Below are positions 53,401 through 63,500 of a stretch of 64,000 nt of DNA, piece after piece. The stretch is taken from NCBI GenBank assembly GCA_904063045.1, contig CAJFCJ010000006.1, forward strand, positions 4,728,408 to 4,792,407, in the 5' to 3' direction. How positions within the stretch are numbered: position 1 is the first letter of the stretch; each line of letters begins with the position of its first letter. This stretch comes from Dimorphilus gyrociliatus. Lineage: Eukaryota > Annelida > Polychaeta > Dinophilidae. The notes beneath the pieces are model-generated. The model searched no databases. It was not told the DNA's origin and was given only the letters and a program-made list of their open reading frames with translations. Position numbers and translations under genes: made by a program.

Positions 53401-53784
53401 ATTAGAACGGAACAACAGTGCATTACATGAGGCAGAGCTGCTTGTATTACTTTCCATCTGTCAACACTTTGCAACGCTTCACATAGACTAGGCGATAAAC
53501 CGTGCAGGATGTTTTGAACTAATACCCTCTCAAATGACTAAAACATAAATAACAACGAAAAATGATGTAGTTTTTAATTAACCTTCAACTCACCACACAT
53601 GATGCTTCGCACAATTTTCCCAATTTCAATCGAAAGAAGGGGCTATAAATGACAAACCCTATAATTCGCGCCAAATGAGCATAATTAATTACCTAGTTTG
53701 TCGCCATAAAAAGGTTTGTATGGGGATTGGAATCGTCTGATCGCCTTCAGCGTCGTCATTGTCAGCAAATTTTCGCTTCACCAT
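34894..53784 (-). CDS. UNC80: UNC80, NALCN channel complex subunit
   Basis: Large HEAT-repeat-type scaffold that holds the sodium leak channel NALCN together with UNC79 and sets neuronal resting excitability. The start (ATG at 53784, MVKRKFADND, then IPIPIQTFLWRQ) closely matches vertebrate UNC80. The first exons are 53693-53784, 53594-53642, 51452-53537 (2086 bp) and 51017-51384; phases close, and they contain ASCVSFERVLVQNILHGLSP and QAALPHVMHC. Further exons run to the 3' end, among them about 50810-50952, 48420-48637, 47600-48060 and 45952-46356 (MPWIKVVIRLANNSNF). The last are one ending at 38244, then 37969-38004, 37525-37695, 36411-36542, 35394-35552 and 34894-35294, all in phase. I did not fix every middle exon. 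It shares a 199-bp promoter interval with the rhodanese-like gene. Confidence 0.95.
35311..35338. repeat. (AAATATAT)n-like repeat in the last UNC80 intron
   Basis: About three to four copies of an 8-bp unit close to the 3' splice acceptor of the final UNC80 exon. Confidence 0.75.
35752..35790. repeat. (TA)n microsatellite in an UNC80 intron
   Basis: About 19 TA units, within a TA-rich stretch that continues to about 35980. Confidence 0.85.
36411..36542 (-). other. UNC80: Candidate cassette exon of UNC80
   Basis: A 132-bp exon (44 codons) bounded by CTAG and a weak donor GTTGTA. It enters and leaves in the same phase, and flanking exons 37525-37695 and 35394-35552 still join in frame without it. 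Flanking introns are 860-980 bp, far longer than usual here. The peptide is basic at its centre (IVGSKRKQLCRQAS). Confidence 0.55.
37969..38004 (-). other. UNC80: 36-nt microexon of UNC80
   Basis: A 12-codon exon (ESIDKAGEEVKS with split ends) between TTTTTAG and the donor GTTCGT. It is phase neutral, so skipping it keeps the frame between the exons ending at 38244 and starting at 37695. Confidence 0.6.
42000..42034. repeat. GATA/GA compound microsatellite in an UNC80 intron
   Basis: Several GATA units run directly into about 11 GA units. Confidence 0.85.
43703..43746. repeat. 44-bp perfect palindrome in an UNC80 intron
   Basis: Arms TTGTGTATAAAC and GTTTATACACAA flank a pure TA core, so the 44 bp read the same on both strands. 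The arms are not simple repeats, unlike most TA tracts here. Confidence 0.85.
46573..46604. repeat. (TA)n microsatellite in an UNC80 intron
   Basis: About 16 TA units. Mixed TA/CA-rich DNA follows up to about 46990. Confidence 0.85.
50084..50465. repeat. TA and GA repeat cluster in an UNC80 intron
   Basis: TA runs at about 50103-50130, 50264-50284 and 50433-50464, with a (GA)n run at about 50291-50332 between them. Confidence 0.85.
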
Positions 53785-53983
53785 GTCGAGTCAAGATCCC
53801 CTATCATATCAATACACGCATCTGTAACATCACTAGCTAGTTTGTCCTCACGCCATTTTGATTTCCCGCGATAATTTATTAGACTGGTTTCTTTTCAAAA
53901 TCATAGTATGGTTCTTATCCTGCATGACCTTGACCTAAAAAGGAACCGTATTTCGACATAAACAACCATTCTTACCCTTCAGG
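53785..53983. promoter_or_regulatory. Shared promoter interval, UNC80 / rhodanese-like gene
   Basis: Only 199 bp separate two divergent start codons. An acceptor-like CTTCAG just before the plus-strand ATG hints at a 5' UTR intron there. No TATA box is evident. Confidence 0.5.
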
Positions 53984-54729
53984 ATGGCATCTTTCGTCCT
54001 TCGAAATCACTCCCTCTTAAGAACTTTACGTAGAGTGAATAGATCAACTGTGGAAAATATTTTCCGGTCAAATCAACCAATGAATTTGTCGAATGCCGGA
54101 AACCTTAGAACATTGTCAACTGGCAAACATTTTAAACCGGCTTTTAAACTAGACACATACAGTATGTTTAAATTGTAGATAGCTATAACTACATAAAAGA
54201 CTATACTCCGTATTTCAGGAAGAAATCTATCAAGCGAAATTCCAACTTCTAAAAAAAAAGAGCTGTCAATAGAAGAATTGATAGCGTTAATTGAGGCTCG
54301 AGATATTAAATTAATAGATGTAAGGGAACCCAAGGAAATAGAGGAAACTGGTTATATAAAAGGAGCATTAAATATACCCTGTTCGTATCAGATTTTTTTC
54401 TTAAATAGTTTCCTTCTTCTTACAAAGTAAAACTTTTCCAATATGTTCTTTAGTAACAAAGTTAAAGGAAGCCTTACAAATGACTCCAGAATCATTTTCG
54501 GAACACTACAAACGTTCTCAGCCCCAAAAACACGATTCAAATATCGTTTTCTACGGGCTTGGTAGCGTAAAAAGTACAGCCGCTCTAGAAATTGCACATA
54601 GATCTGGATTTAAAAAGTAGCTTATCTGAAAAACTGAAAATTATAATATTAAATTCTTTTCTTTTCAGAGCCAGACATTTTCCAGGAGGTTGGGAAGAAT
54701 GGAGTACAGAAGTTAACGCAAAAAATTGA
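53984..54729 (+). CDS. Rhodanese-like protein lacking the catalytic cysteine
   Basis: Single-domain rhodanese (TSTD-type). Exons 53984-54161, 54219-54380, 54454-54616 and 54669-54729 join in phase to 187 residues. The first 60 residues are basic, Ser/Arg-rich and without acidic clusters, which suggests mitochondrial targeting. The rhodanese fold then shows LIDVREPKEIEETGYIKGAL, the NIPLTKL turn, and the closing RHFPGGWEEW. In active members the loop reads C-x-x-G-x-R-S. Here the aligned loop is FYGLGSVKS: Gly replaces the catalytic Cys and Lys replaces Arg. Sulfur transfer by the usual persulfide route is therefore not expected; a binding or regulatory role is more likely. Its mitochondrial location is an inference from the N terminus. 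Confidence 0.9.
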
Positions 54730-55852
54730 CTTGAAGAAAGTATTTATCAAACTTGAAGAAAAAAATAACAACAAAATTTCGAATATATCTTTTTTTTTAT
54801 AAAAAAAAAAGAATATATATCCTTGGTTCTTTTTGTTTAATTATTATATTTTTGTATCTGAATTATTCGGTCGTAAAGTAGCTTACCTTATTCCGTTTTA
54901 TAACCAACCTTTAATTATTGTCTAATTCCTTTTTTGTCTTTTATTATTTTGTTTAAAAAAAAATTTTCATTAGACAAAAGCCAATTTCGATTCTACATGA
55001 TACAAGTTATTAATGAATATCATTGTGATAAATATTGTTTTCGAGAAAGCCTATTAACATTTTTAAAATGTTAATTATGCTGATAATTAAATAAATTCAT
55101 ACGATTTGATTCAATTCATATTCGTAATTGTTGCATTAATATTGGAGTTTCTGCAATATTCTTAATTATTTCTCTTGTATCAGCAAAGGTTATAGTTTTC
55201 TAAAAACACGATGAGTTTACAAAGTCATTGTCTTATTCATTGAACAACTCCTACACGACGCTACAGTTTAATGACGTCTTATTTGAAAGGAAGTGTAATA
55301 CATCTGCTGACAAAGCATCTTTTTCCTATATTGAATGAAGAAAGAAGGCTTGTTGATATGTTTTTGTAGGAATTATTGATCTAAATTTCATTTTGGCTGA
55401 ACAATAGATGAAATATTTTTTTTCAAAATATTTCAGATATTCATGGCTAATTAAGTTCTATTAATTATTTACTATTAGCTCTTCGTTAGGTCAGGATATC
55501 AGTCATTGATTTTACAGATTGTTCCAAGCAAGACATTGCTGACTACCTCATTTACTCATACATTACCCTATTAGAGGAAATGTACCGTTATTTCCGGTAT
55601 ATTGATTATATAAATATATATAAAATTTATATACAGAATAAAGATAGTTTAAATATCCATTATGAAATAATAGTGAAACTGTAAAAGAGATTTATTGAAG
55701 CCTCCACAAACTGTTTCGATACGTTAAGGAACGATAGAGACATAATAATACATAGTTTATTATTTGTTTCAATCAACAATTACTTAAATCTTAACTCTTA
55801 TTCATGAAATAACTAATAGATCTTATTCTTCCAATTTCCGGCAGCCTTTTAT
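54730..55852. other. Intergenic between convergent genes
   Basis: About 1.1 kb of AT-rich DNA between the rhodanese-like and ERGIC1 3' ends. No exon or RNA gene could be supported. Confidence 0.5.
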
Positions 55853-57592
55853 TCAATTCAGCTTTCCTATTTCAAATTTCTTGAATATTTCGGAAGCAGA
55901 AAATATAAGGCTATCGATGATTCCAGCAACGGTGAAAGTTCCGCCCACAATTGCGCATAATGTTGTTAAGAACGAATATATTGGCTTTCTTCTCTCATGA
56001 TATCTGTAAAATAATTTAATATAATATTGATAAATATTTAGTATGCACATATACGTGTTTGTACGTCGTCAAGATGTCTATATGTACATGTGTATAACGC
56101 TTAAAAACATATACTAATGCATATGTATATTAGTATACAGTATATACTATATATATATAAACAGTATAAAAAACCTAATCTAAAAGAGTAATATATGTTA
56201 AACATATCCTGTTTAAAAATATAGAATAAATTAACACAAATTCATATATCAGACATTTATCTATGTATATGATATATCTATAAAGAATAGTGTAATATTG
56301 TTGACACTTTACATACTTGACAGTAATTGGACTCAGATCATATCGAAACCAAATTGCTGGAATGAAGCGATGACCGTGGCCATATTGAATGTAATCCTAT
56401 AAGAAATAAGAGATGTGACATTAAAGTAGTTTTTTTTTCTAATTATGCATAACCTTACCCTGTAAGCAAATGTATATTGATAGGGATATATTGTGTAACC
56501 ATGGAAATTCTCAAAAATTGTTGGTACAACTTTCATGAAATAATCATGTGAGGACGTAGCTGATGGAATTAATGGTTATTTCTTACATGATATAAACAAC
56601 ATTTGTATGCTCACGATTCGCTTCTCGTTTATCTCTATTTATTAAAGGGTTGAAGGAGCCAGGTAAATCAGCAGCCTATAATAAAACACACTTTCATATG
56701 TATTTTTTATTTATTTAAGCTTTAAATCCACCTCAGGAACTTGATCGCCAAGTGTGACGTGGTGTATTAAATGTGTCATGTCGGGGCTGTCTGGTTGTTC
56801 AGAAGATGCGTGGGTTGATAAATGGAAGTTACCCGGAACCTGAATAGATATATTTTCAAATCTGTGCAATATCGATTTTTGTACGCATTTCAGTAAACAA
56901 ACCTTGTTAACTTGAAACTTGGCCTTAAATCTGCACCCTTCCCCATCGTTAAGAGGATCCTTAATGACAGAATCCACGTAACCAACCTCATGCCTTCCCA
57001 TATCATCTTGAATATCTAATCCTATAACTAATTTAACAAAAATAAGTAGAAAAATTCAACTATCTTTTACATACAATCGCATTTCATTTTCGGAAGAGTG
57101 ACATCAATAGAGATGGGAATTCTTTCAACCAACTTTGTAGGATCGTCAACAAACAGCTCGCTAACTCTGATATTTATAATTTGCATTAACATCAATAAAT
57201 ATATTTCATTTAAATAATCTAGAATATTTACGTTTCTGGGTAAAGGAATGAAGTAAGTTCAGACAAGAGAAGACATATTATAAAGAGTATGCTAGCAACA
57301 GATATATATGCTCCTGTTGTTGTTGGCTGGGTGAGATCTTTAGGGATTTTCCTATATACATCAAATCTGGAAAAATTAGTTACTCTTTAGTGATAAAACA
57401 TTTAAAGATAGCCTTTTAAAAAGTTTGTATCTTAATTTGAGTTAAAAAATCTATATCTATTCATATTATCGCTCTTGATTTTATAGAAGTTCGTAAATGT
57501 ATTTAATGCTTTCTATGTTTTTATTCAATTGAGTATAAGGTAATTAAGTTAGTTTGTATTTGTTTCCTCTACCTTCTTACGTCAAACTGCAT
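55853..57592 (-). CDS. ERGIC1: ER-Golgi intermediate compartment protein 1 (ERGIC-32)
   Basis: Cycling membrane protein of the early secretory pathway, which works with ERGIC2/3 in ER-Golgi cargo transport. The start ATG at 57592 opens MQFDVRR. Exon 1 (57573-57592) joins exon 2 (57232-57366) in phase to give FDVYRKIPKDLTQPTTTGAY and the first membrane helix. Later exons carry SELFVDDPTKLVERIPISID, then MGRHEVGYVDSVIKDPL, the luminal core GNFHLSTHASSEQPDSPDMT, and YDLSPITVKY. The end is the second membrane helix (TTLCAIVGGTFTVAGIIDSL) and a short cytosolic tail KKFEIGKLN. Order and motifs match human ERGIC1 along its length. Some middle exon borders were not fixed. It is divergent from the DUSP gene, with 218 bp between starts. 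Confidence 0.95.
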
Positions 57593-57665
57593 AATCGGAC
57601 TTTCCTTTCACTAACAAAACCGTAAACTTTTTATGACCCGGTCTACGTAACAGGAAACAAAATTT

Positions 57666-57679
57666 CTGCGCAGGCGTAG
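57666..57679. promoter_or_regulatory. NRF-1-like site between ERGIC1 and the DUSP gene
   Basis: CTGCGCAGGCGTAG resembles the NRF-1 consensus (YGCGCAYGCGCR) with one core mismatch. It sits inside the 218-bp interval between the two divergent start codons. Confidence 0.4.
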
Positions 57680-57810
57680 AGCACTATTTTGCAAGCGAGG
57701 GGGCCGATAGACGTCGCCACCGTAATGCATCAATGAAAACGTATCCGGCGCATTAGCATCAGCATCGTAATGAGTAAAGAGTGTTGTTTAATATTTCTGC
57801 CATCTTCTCA

Positions 57811-59434
57811 ATGAAAATCAGCAACTGTTTTAGAGGACTTATCGAAATGTCAGTCTCCGTGATGACTACAAGAGATTTGGGTGAAAAACTGACGGAAACG
57901 CAAGATGACGGCGTTCTGATAATCGATACGCGTCCTCCCATGATTTTTAACGCCTCCCATATTAAACAGGCGCATAATGTTCACTGGCCACCCATTGTGA
58001 AACGACGCTCGGGTAATCATATGAATTTGGAAAACATCATACGCTGTCCACATACAAGGGCCAAGCTAGCTGCGGGACTCTTTCATACTATTGTCGCTTA
58101 TGACGAACGTTCTATCAGTCTATCATCAGTTCCGAAAGACGCCAACCTGATTCTAGTCTTACAAAGCTTGGAAAAACAGGCAACGAAAGTGAAGAATCTA
58201 CGCTTTCTAGAAGGTAAATTAAAGCCGAAACGTGTACATAACGTACTATAGAGCGACAGCTGTTGGGAAAGTTATACCTTTAGTAAATTTGTAGGCCTAT
58301 TAAGCGTACATAGTCTGTTTCTATCTAAATATAACTAAGACTCTATTATTATATCTTTTTTATTTACAGGTGGCTTCGAGCAATTCCGTTACGAACACCT
58401 GCACTTGTGCACGTCTGCTTCCTCTTCCCTGCCAAGCGATGATGTTAATCTGGCATCTATTTCCGGACACGGCTATTTAAGCGTTCCAGCGTCTTTACCG
58501 AATAAACAACATCACCCAATACTTGATCAGGGAGATCCAGTACAATTACTACCATGGCTTTATCTTGGTTCAGCCTGGCACTCACGACAATTATCAATAT
58601 TGTCAAGATTGGAAGTCACCGCCCTGTTAAATGTCAGTTCAAATGAGCCTACTCCTCCACCTCCTTTCGCTGTCAAAAGTAAAAGAATTCCAGTTGATGA
58701 TACCTGTACAAGCGACATAAGTTGCTGGTTCGCGGACGCAGTCAAGTTCATTGGTCGGTATTTAGGCTAATTTATTATTCTTATTCATACGCAACAGTAT
58801 TGATTTGTAACAAGAGCTTTCAGCTGAGGGAAGGGAACTTTTTATGATTAGCTATTCTATAAGGGACATGTCCCGATCAGTCTGTAGGCGTTAAAGGAAA
58901 AATTTACGCCCACGTACAATCGATAAGCCGCGTGGGCGTTTTTAGAGAAGCGTCACAACCCATAGGCCTATGAACTTGTTTATTATTCTTTTTATCTTCA
59001 AAACAGACCGTGTTCACTCAGAAGGAGGAAAAGTACTAGTTCACTGCTTAGCGGGTATTAGCAGATCAGCTACAATATGTTTAGCCTACTTGATGAAACA
59101 GAGAAAATACACTTTAGATCAGGCATTCGACTACTTGAAAGCTAGAAGAGAGATAATATCACCGAATCTGAATTTTATGCGACAACTACAAGAATACGAA
59201 ACAGCTTTGAAAAGGGAACCGTCAACGCCCTTAGCGTCTCCACCTTCTTCCGCTCCAGTTGGCTCCCACAGCGCTCCGAATACGCCAAGGGCCAAAAGAC
59301 GAGCACTATCCCTTCAATTAACACCCTGTACTCAGCAAGCGGCCTTCGTTTTCGACATTCCGTCGATATCATCATCGAACTCGCCGTCCGGTAGTTTCAC
59401 GCATTCGCCAACCCTAGTCGAATCGCCCTCGTGA
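57811..59434 (+). CDS. Dual-specificity MAP-kinase phosphatase, DUSP1/4 type
   Basis: MAP-kinase phosphatase that removes phosphate from both Thr and Tyr of the activation loop. Exons 57811-58213, 58370-58753 and 59007-59434 join in phase to 404 residues. The N-terminal rhodanese-like (CH2) domain holds LIIDTRPPMIFNASHI and the kinase-docking patch VKRR, and ends with FLEGGFEQF. The catalytic domain begins LLPWLYLGSAW and has the general-acid Asp in the VDDTCTSDIS loop. The P-loop VHCLAGISRSAT (HCx5R with Cys as nucleophile) is intact. AYLMKQRKY and ISPNLNFMRQLQEYE match DUSP1/4. The Ser/Pro-rich tail with VFDIP recalls the nuclear MKP-1 tail. Nuclear location is inferred from family. The first ATG in frame is at 57811; an open frame extends upstream without another ATG. 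Confidence 0.94.
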
Positions 59435-59542
59435 CTACTTGCACAAACTTTTTCTCTAAAAAAAATGCAATACGCGTAGAATGCTTTTGTACGTCTTGTG
59501 TTTGCACAATTCGACAAACAATTTTTAGAAACAGTTGTAGTA

Positions 59543-59548
59543 AATAAA
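59543..59548 (+). terminator. Polyadenylation signal of the DUSP gene
   Basis: AATAAA 110 bp after the DUSP stop codon, only 20 bp before the convergent FUNDC1 stop. The two 3' UTRs probably overlap. Confidence 0.55.
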
Positions 59549-59568
59549 AGTTTCCCGTCTCTTTAAGT

Positions 59569-60050
59569 TTAAAATGACAAGCCAATTAAGAAGCCACCGA
59601 TGAATGAACCAGTAAAAGCAACGTTCCGGCGAAGGATACTCATCAATTTTGCCATCACTGGCTGAACAGCTTCTCGTTTATCAACATCTTGACGAAGTTT
59701 TCTCATCGACTTTTCTATTTTTTTCCAATCAATATTTATATATCCTTGTTGATTAGCGAAATGGATAACTATCAAGCTACCTCCGACTAATGCTAATACT
59801 GCTCTGGATACTTTAGCCATGGCAAGTCCGCTGACACATCCAGAAGCACCTAGAATATTAAATTGTTTAGAATAAAATATTATTGTTAAACTAAAAATAA
59901 ACCTCCAATTGCCATTTGCTTTGAGGGAGATGCTGTTGCTAGTTCTTTCCAAACTTTATTAACTACACTATTAACAGCCTGATTATCGGTTACATCAAGG
60001 ATTTCGTAATCTTCATCATTCTGATCATTTCTAGGCTCAGGCATGTTCAT
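59569..60050 (-). CDS. FUNDC1: FUN14 domain-containing protein (FUNDC1-like)
   Basis: Outer mitochondrial membrane protein of the FUN14 family; FUNDC1 is a mitophagy receptor. Exons 59903-60050 and 59849-59569 (two blocks) join in phase to 142 residues. The N terminus carries an LC3-interacting motif, DYEILD (Y-x-x-L), in an acidic setting as in human FUNDC1. The FUN14 domain follows with MAIGG, ASGCVSGLAMAKVSR, a hydrophobic helix (AVLALVGGSLIVIHFA), GYINIDWKKIEKSM, and the final helix GSFIGGFLIGLSF. Human FUNDC1 is 155 residues, so this is full length. The start could be the ATG at 60050 or the one at 60044, two codons later. It converges with the DUSP gene and is divergent from KDM6A. Confidence 0.93.
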
Positions 60051-60196
60051 TAGCTTCTAATTTCCGAACACTTTTGTGAAAAATAGTGGAAGACACTTTC
60101 GCTTAATCGGAATTGCCAAAAGTGATTAAATTTATGTATACCGATTTTCAACGACTACCTTCAAATTTGACATAAAGCGGAAGTTTATTAAATTTG

Positions 60197-60208
60197 TGCG
60201 CATGCGCA
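60197..60208. promoter_or_regulatory. Perfect NRF-1 palindrome, FUNDC1 / KDM6A promoter
   Basis: TGCGCATGCGCA is a 12-bp perfect palindrome and full NRF-1 consensus. It is 147 bp upstream of the FUNDC1 ATG and about 290 bp upstream of the KDM6A ATG, in their shared promoter. Confidence 0.65.
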
Positions 60209-60500
60209 GTCTCTTTTCGGATCTAAAAAATCGACGGGGATAAATAAATACTCAATTTTCCCGACGGAAAATTTACCGCTAAAATTATTTCATCCGAATT
60301 TAGATCTTGAATACTGATCAACAATCGTGGATATCACTTGTTTCTATAATAATTACTTGCGTATACTAGGATTATAAGAAACTAAAGCAGTTGATCCCTG
60401 CCGATTACTGACGAATTAAAGGATCCTTACAAATTTCGGAAAAAAATCCATCCAATAAAAACCAAAATTTTGACGAAAATACTAGACATTCCATGTCGAC

Positions 60501-63500
60501 ATGTCGTCAGAAGACGCTGTTTCCCAAGATATAACCATTCCACCGGCTGAAAATTCAGAGAATGAGGAACAAAAGCAACAAACGAACACCGAAGAATTCA
60601 CAATCGACGAGAAAGTGAAAATCATACAACTTGACAGGTAACCCTGATCGGTTTAGTAACGTAGCATTTAAGATGTATTGTATATTATTACAGTCGAGAT
60701 TTTGGATTTATTAACTTTGATAACAACACTACACAAAAAGAAGCCCTAAAAAAGGTATATATGTTGCATAAAAAAGCATTTTCTTAAACAACCTACTTAC
60801 GATATTTCCATAGGCTGTTAGTGGTTTAGAAAAAATTTTAGCCAGACAATGTAAAGCTGCGAATGATAGCACGGATACATGTATTATCCAACCGAAAATA
60901 TACAGAATATTGGGTCATCTAAACCTTCTTCTCGATAACTATCACAAGGGTATAAATTCTCGAGTTTTTATACCTATCTAAACGTACTCATGTTCATATT
61001 CCTCTCTTTTTTAGCACTATCAGCCTATCAAAAATGCTTTCAGCTACATAAAACGTATTGGAAGGTAATACAATTTTTTTTTATTTATTCTTTTTATCCT
61101 CTATGATTAAACAAAGAAATTTGAGGCTAAATGACATTTTTCAAGATATATTTTCATAATAAGTATCCTGAATATCGCATACTTCACATTCTTTCATATA
61201 TACATAAGTAATTATATGTATATTAATATAAAATATAAATACAAACAAAATAAACAAAACAACTCAATTCTATTATGAATTGTATGAGACACGTTGCTGT
61301 TTGTTTAAGCATATATATTAACATCAAAACGATTTACGCTAAAACTCTCTAATACTATATATAGACGATATTCAGCATAAATACATATTTTATATAAAAC
61401 ACGTATATAAATATTTATAAATTTTTATCCTTTCTCTTAATAGGATGCTCCACTGTTGTATGGCTTAGGAATCGTTTATTTTCACTTTAACGCTTATCAA
61501 TGGTATGTATAAATACTTTTGAATATTTTTCAATGTTATTATTCTTTGCTTATTACGGGGTAAAAATGTTTTATTGCTAAAAACAAAGAAAATCGTGTTC
61601 AATTGTAATTAATTAACAGTATCTTCTAAAATATCATTTTTCCAATATTATTTTTATTTATAGTTGTAAAACTAATGATAAATTCTAAATAATCTTTCTA
61701 TCTTTGTGTGTGTGAGTTTCTTTGTTTTTTTTCTTCTCTCTGTATTATTTACATTCTACGTTGATAGATAATATTTCGGCTATAGAAAAAATATTTAAGC
61801 CTACTACTTTCCCACGAAATTTTTAAGTCATTAAGAGTTAGAAATAGTTGTGGTTAAGCCTACGTTGTGAGAAAGCTACAGAATTCATTCAGCTCTCGTT
61901 ACCAAGGTTATTATCGAGATATAATCGACGTGTGTACCGTAGTGGCGCTTCAGTTGTAGTGTGAAGACCCTATGAAAGAGGAAAGTTGTAGTAAGTTGTA
62001 AAATCGACTAGTAATAACGTATAAAAGTAGGATTTTACATAACCGATTAACAGTTTATAAAGCGAATAGAGAAATTAGACGCCATATGTGAGGTACGTAA
62101 ATGTGCTCGCTTAGTGTAAGAATTGTTTGCATCTACATAAAGGAATAATTGGACGGTCGGACGCCTTAAAATACCATTCGAAAATTCGTTAACAGAATGC
62201 AAATCGGTACGCGGGTATGATTGTTAACGCTTCGAAGAAATTCGATCGATAAACAGGTTTTCTTTTGTTGTTATTGTTGTTTTCGGGGTGGGGGTGGGGA
62301 GGAGTGAGAGTGAGACTGATTCGTTTTGCTTGGCCATTGGTCAAATGGCTAAAAATACCATCAATTCAAATCTGGCCCCGTTTTCCTAACCCTCTTCATG
62401 ACGTCATTTGAATCGATACGCAGGTGTGGAGAGATTCTCCTTCCTTTCCAGCTATTTGCCTATCCGGTAAATAGATTTTTTAAAGAATTCGCCGATTTTG
62501 ACCTCATTTTTTCGGGGGAGGGCGGCGTCTAAACGCATGATTGCGCGCCTTCTATGCGCACCTGTCCCTCCGCCCGCACCACGTGCTTCTAGGAACACAA
62601 AGCTGCCCCGCTACACACAAAGACGCCAGACGCCAACGACGCTTCGTATTTAGTTGGGATTCTTACTTTCGTCCCATTTTTTATCTATGTAAATTTTTGA
62701 GATACCAAACATTTTTTGGTTTCAATACCTAAAAGCAACAGGCCCTAGATTTTTATTGGATAGTTTGCCGCCAAAGAGGAAGTAAAGCAAAAGTATGTAT
62801 GGAAAGAATGTTGTTGTTTACGCGCTGTACTGCCGCCATTACTGTTGTTGGGGGAAGTTAGGATTTTATAGCCCCCGCCTATTTTTTACCGTTTTTTCTC
62901 GTTTTCAAGTGCTTATCAAGTGAAGTGTATTGTAAACTATTGGCCTGCTTGTATACAACACTTTCACTTTTAGCAATTGCCTAAATAGCTATACCGTTAT
63001 TAAAGCAACCCTTTTGTATTTTGTTTTTTAAATTCGATTTTCAAAGGTTACTCTGATTTATGACCCCATTTTATTATGGTTGTTAGTGTGACAAGCTACG
63101 TCTAATACAGCCAATATTGTCTTTCAGGGCTACCAAAGCTTTCCAGCAAGTTTTATACATCGACCCATCTTTTTCAAGGGCAAACGAAGTTCATATCAGA
63201 TTGGGATTAATTCTTAAATTGCAGTGTGATTTTGATACTGCTCTGAAGCATCTTCGATTAGCTCTAGCTGATACAGCTGAATGTTCATTGTCTAAGCACG
63301 AACTCAGATTTCATATAGCTCATACATACGAACTTCAAGGAAAGTGGAGAGCAGCTAGGGATTCATACGAGGCCGTCATTGCTGGTGGTAACGACGTTCC
63401 TCACAACGTCATCGCCAACGCATACCGGCAATTGGGTTGGATGTACCATTGTGTTGAGGCAATAGGTGATCGACAATCGAGAGACGAAACAGCTATAAAG

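Noticed and set aside
62541..62732. Plus-strand frame inside KDM6A intron 5
   Set aside because: No supported start, and it does not join in phase as an extra KDM6A exon.
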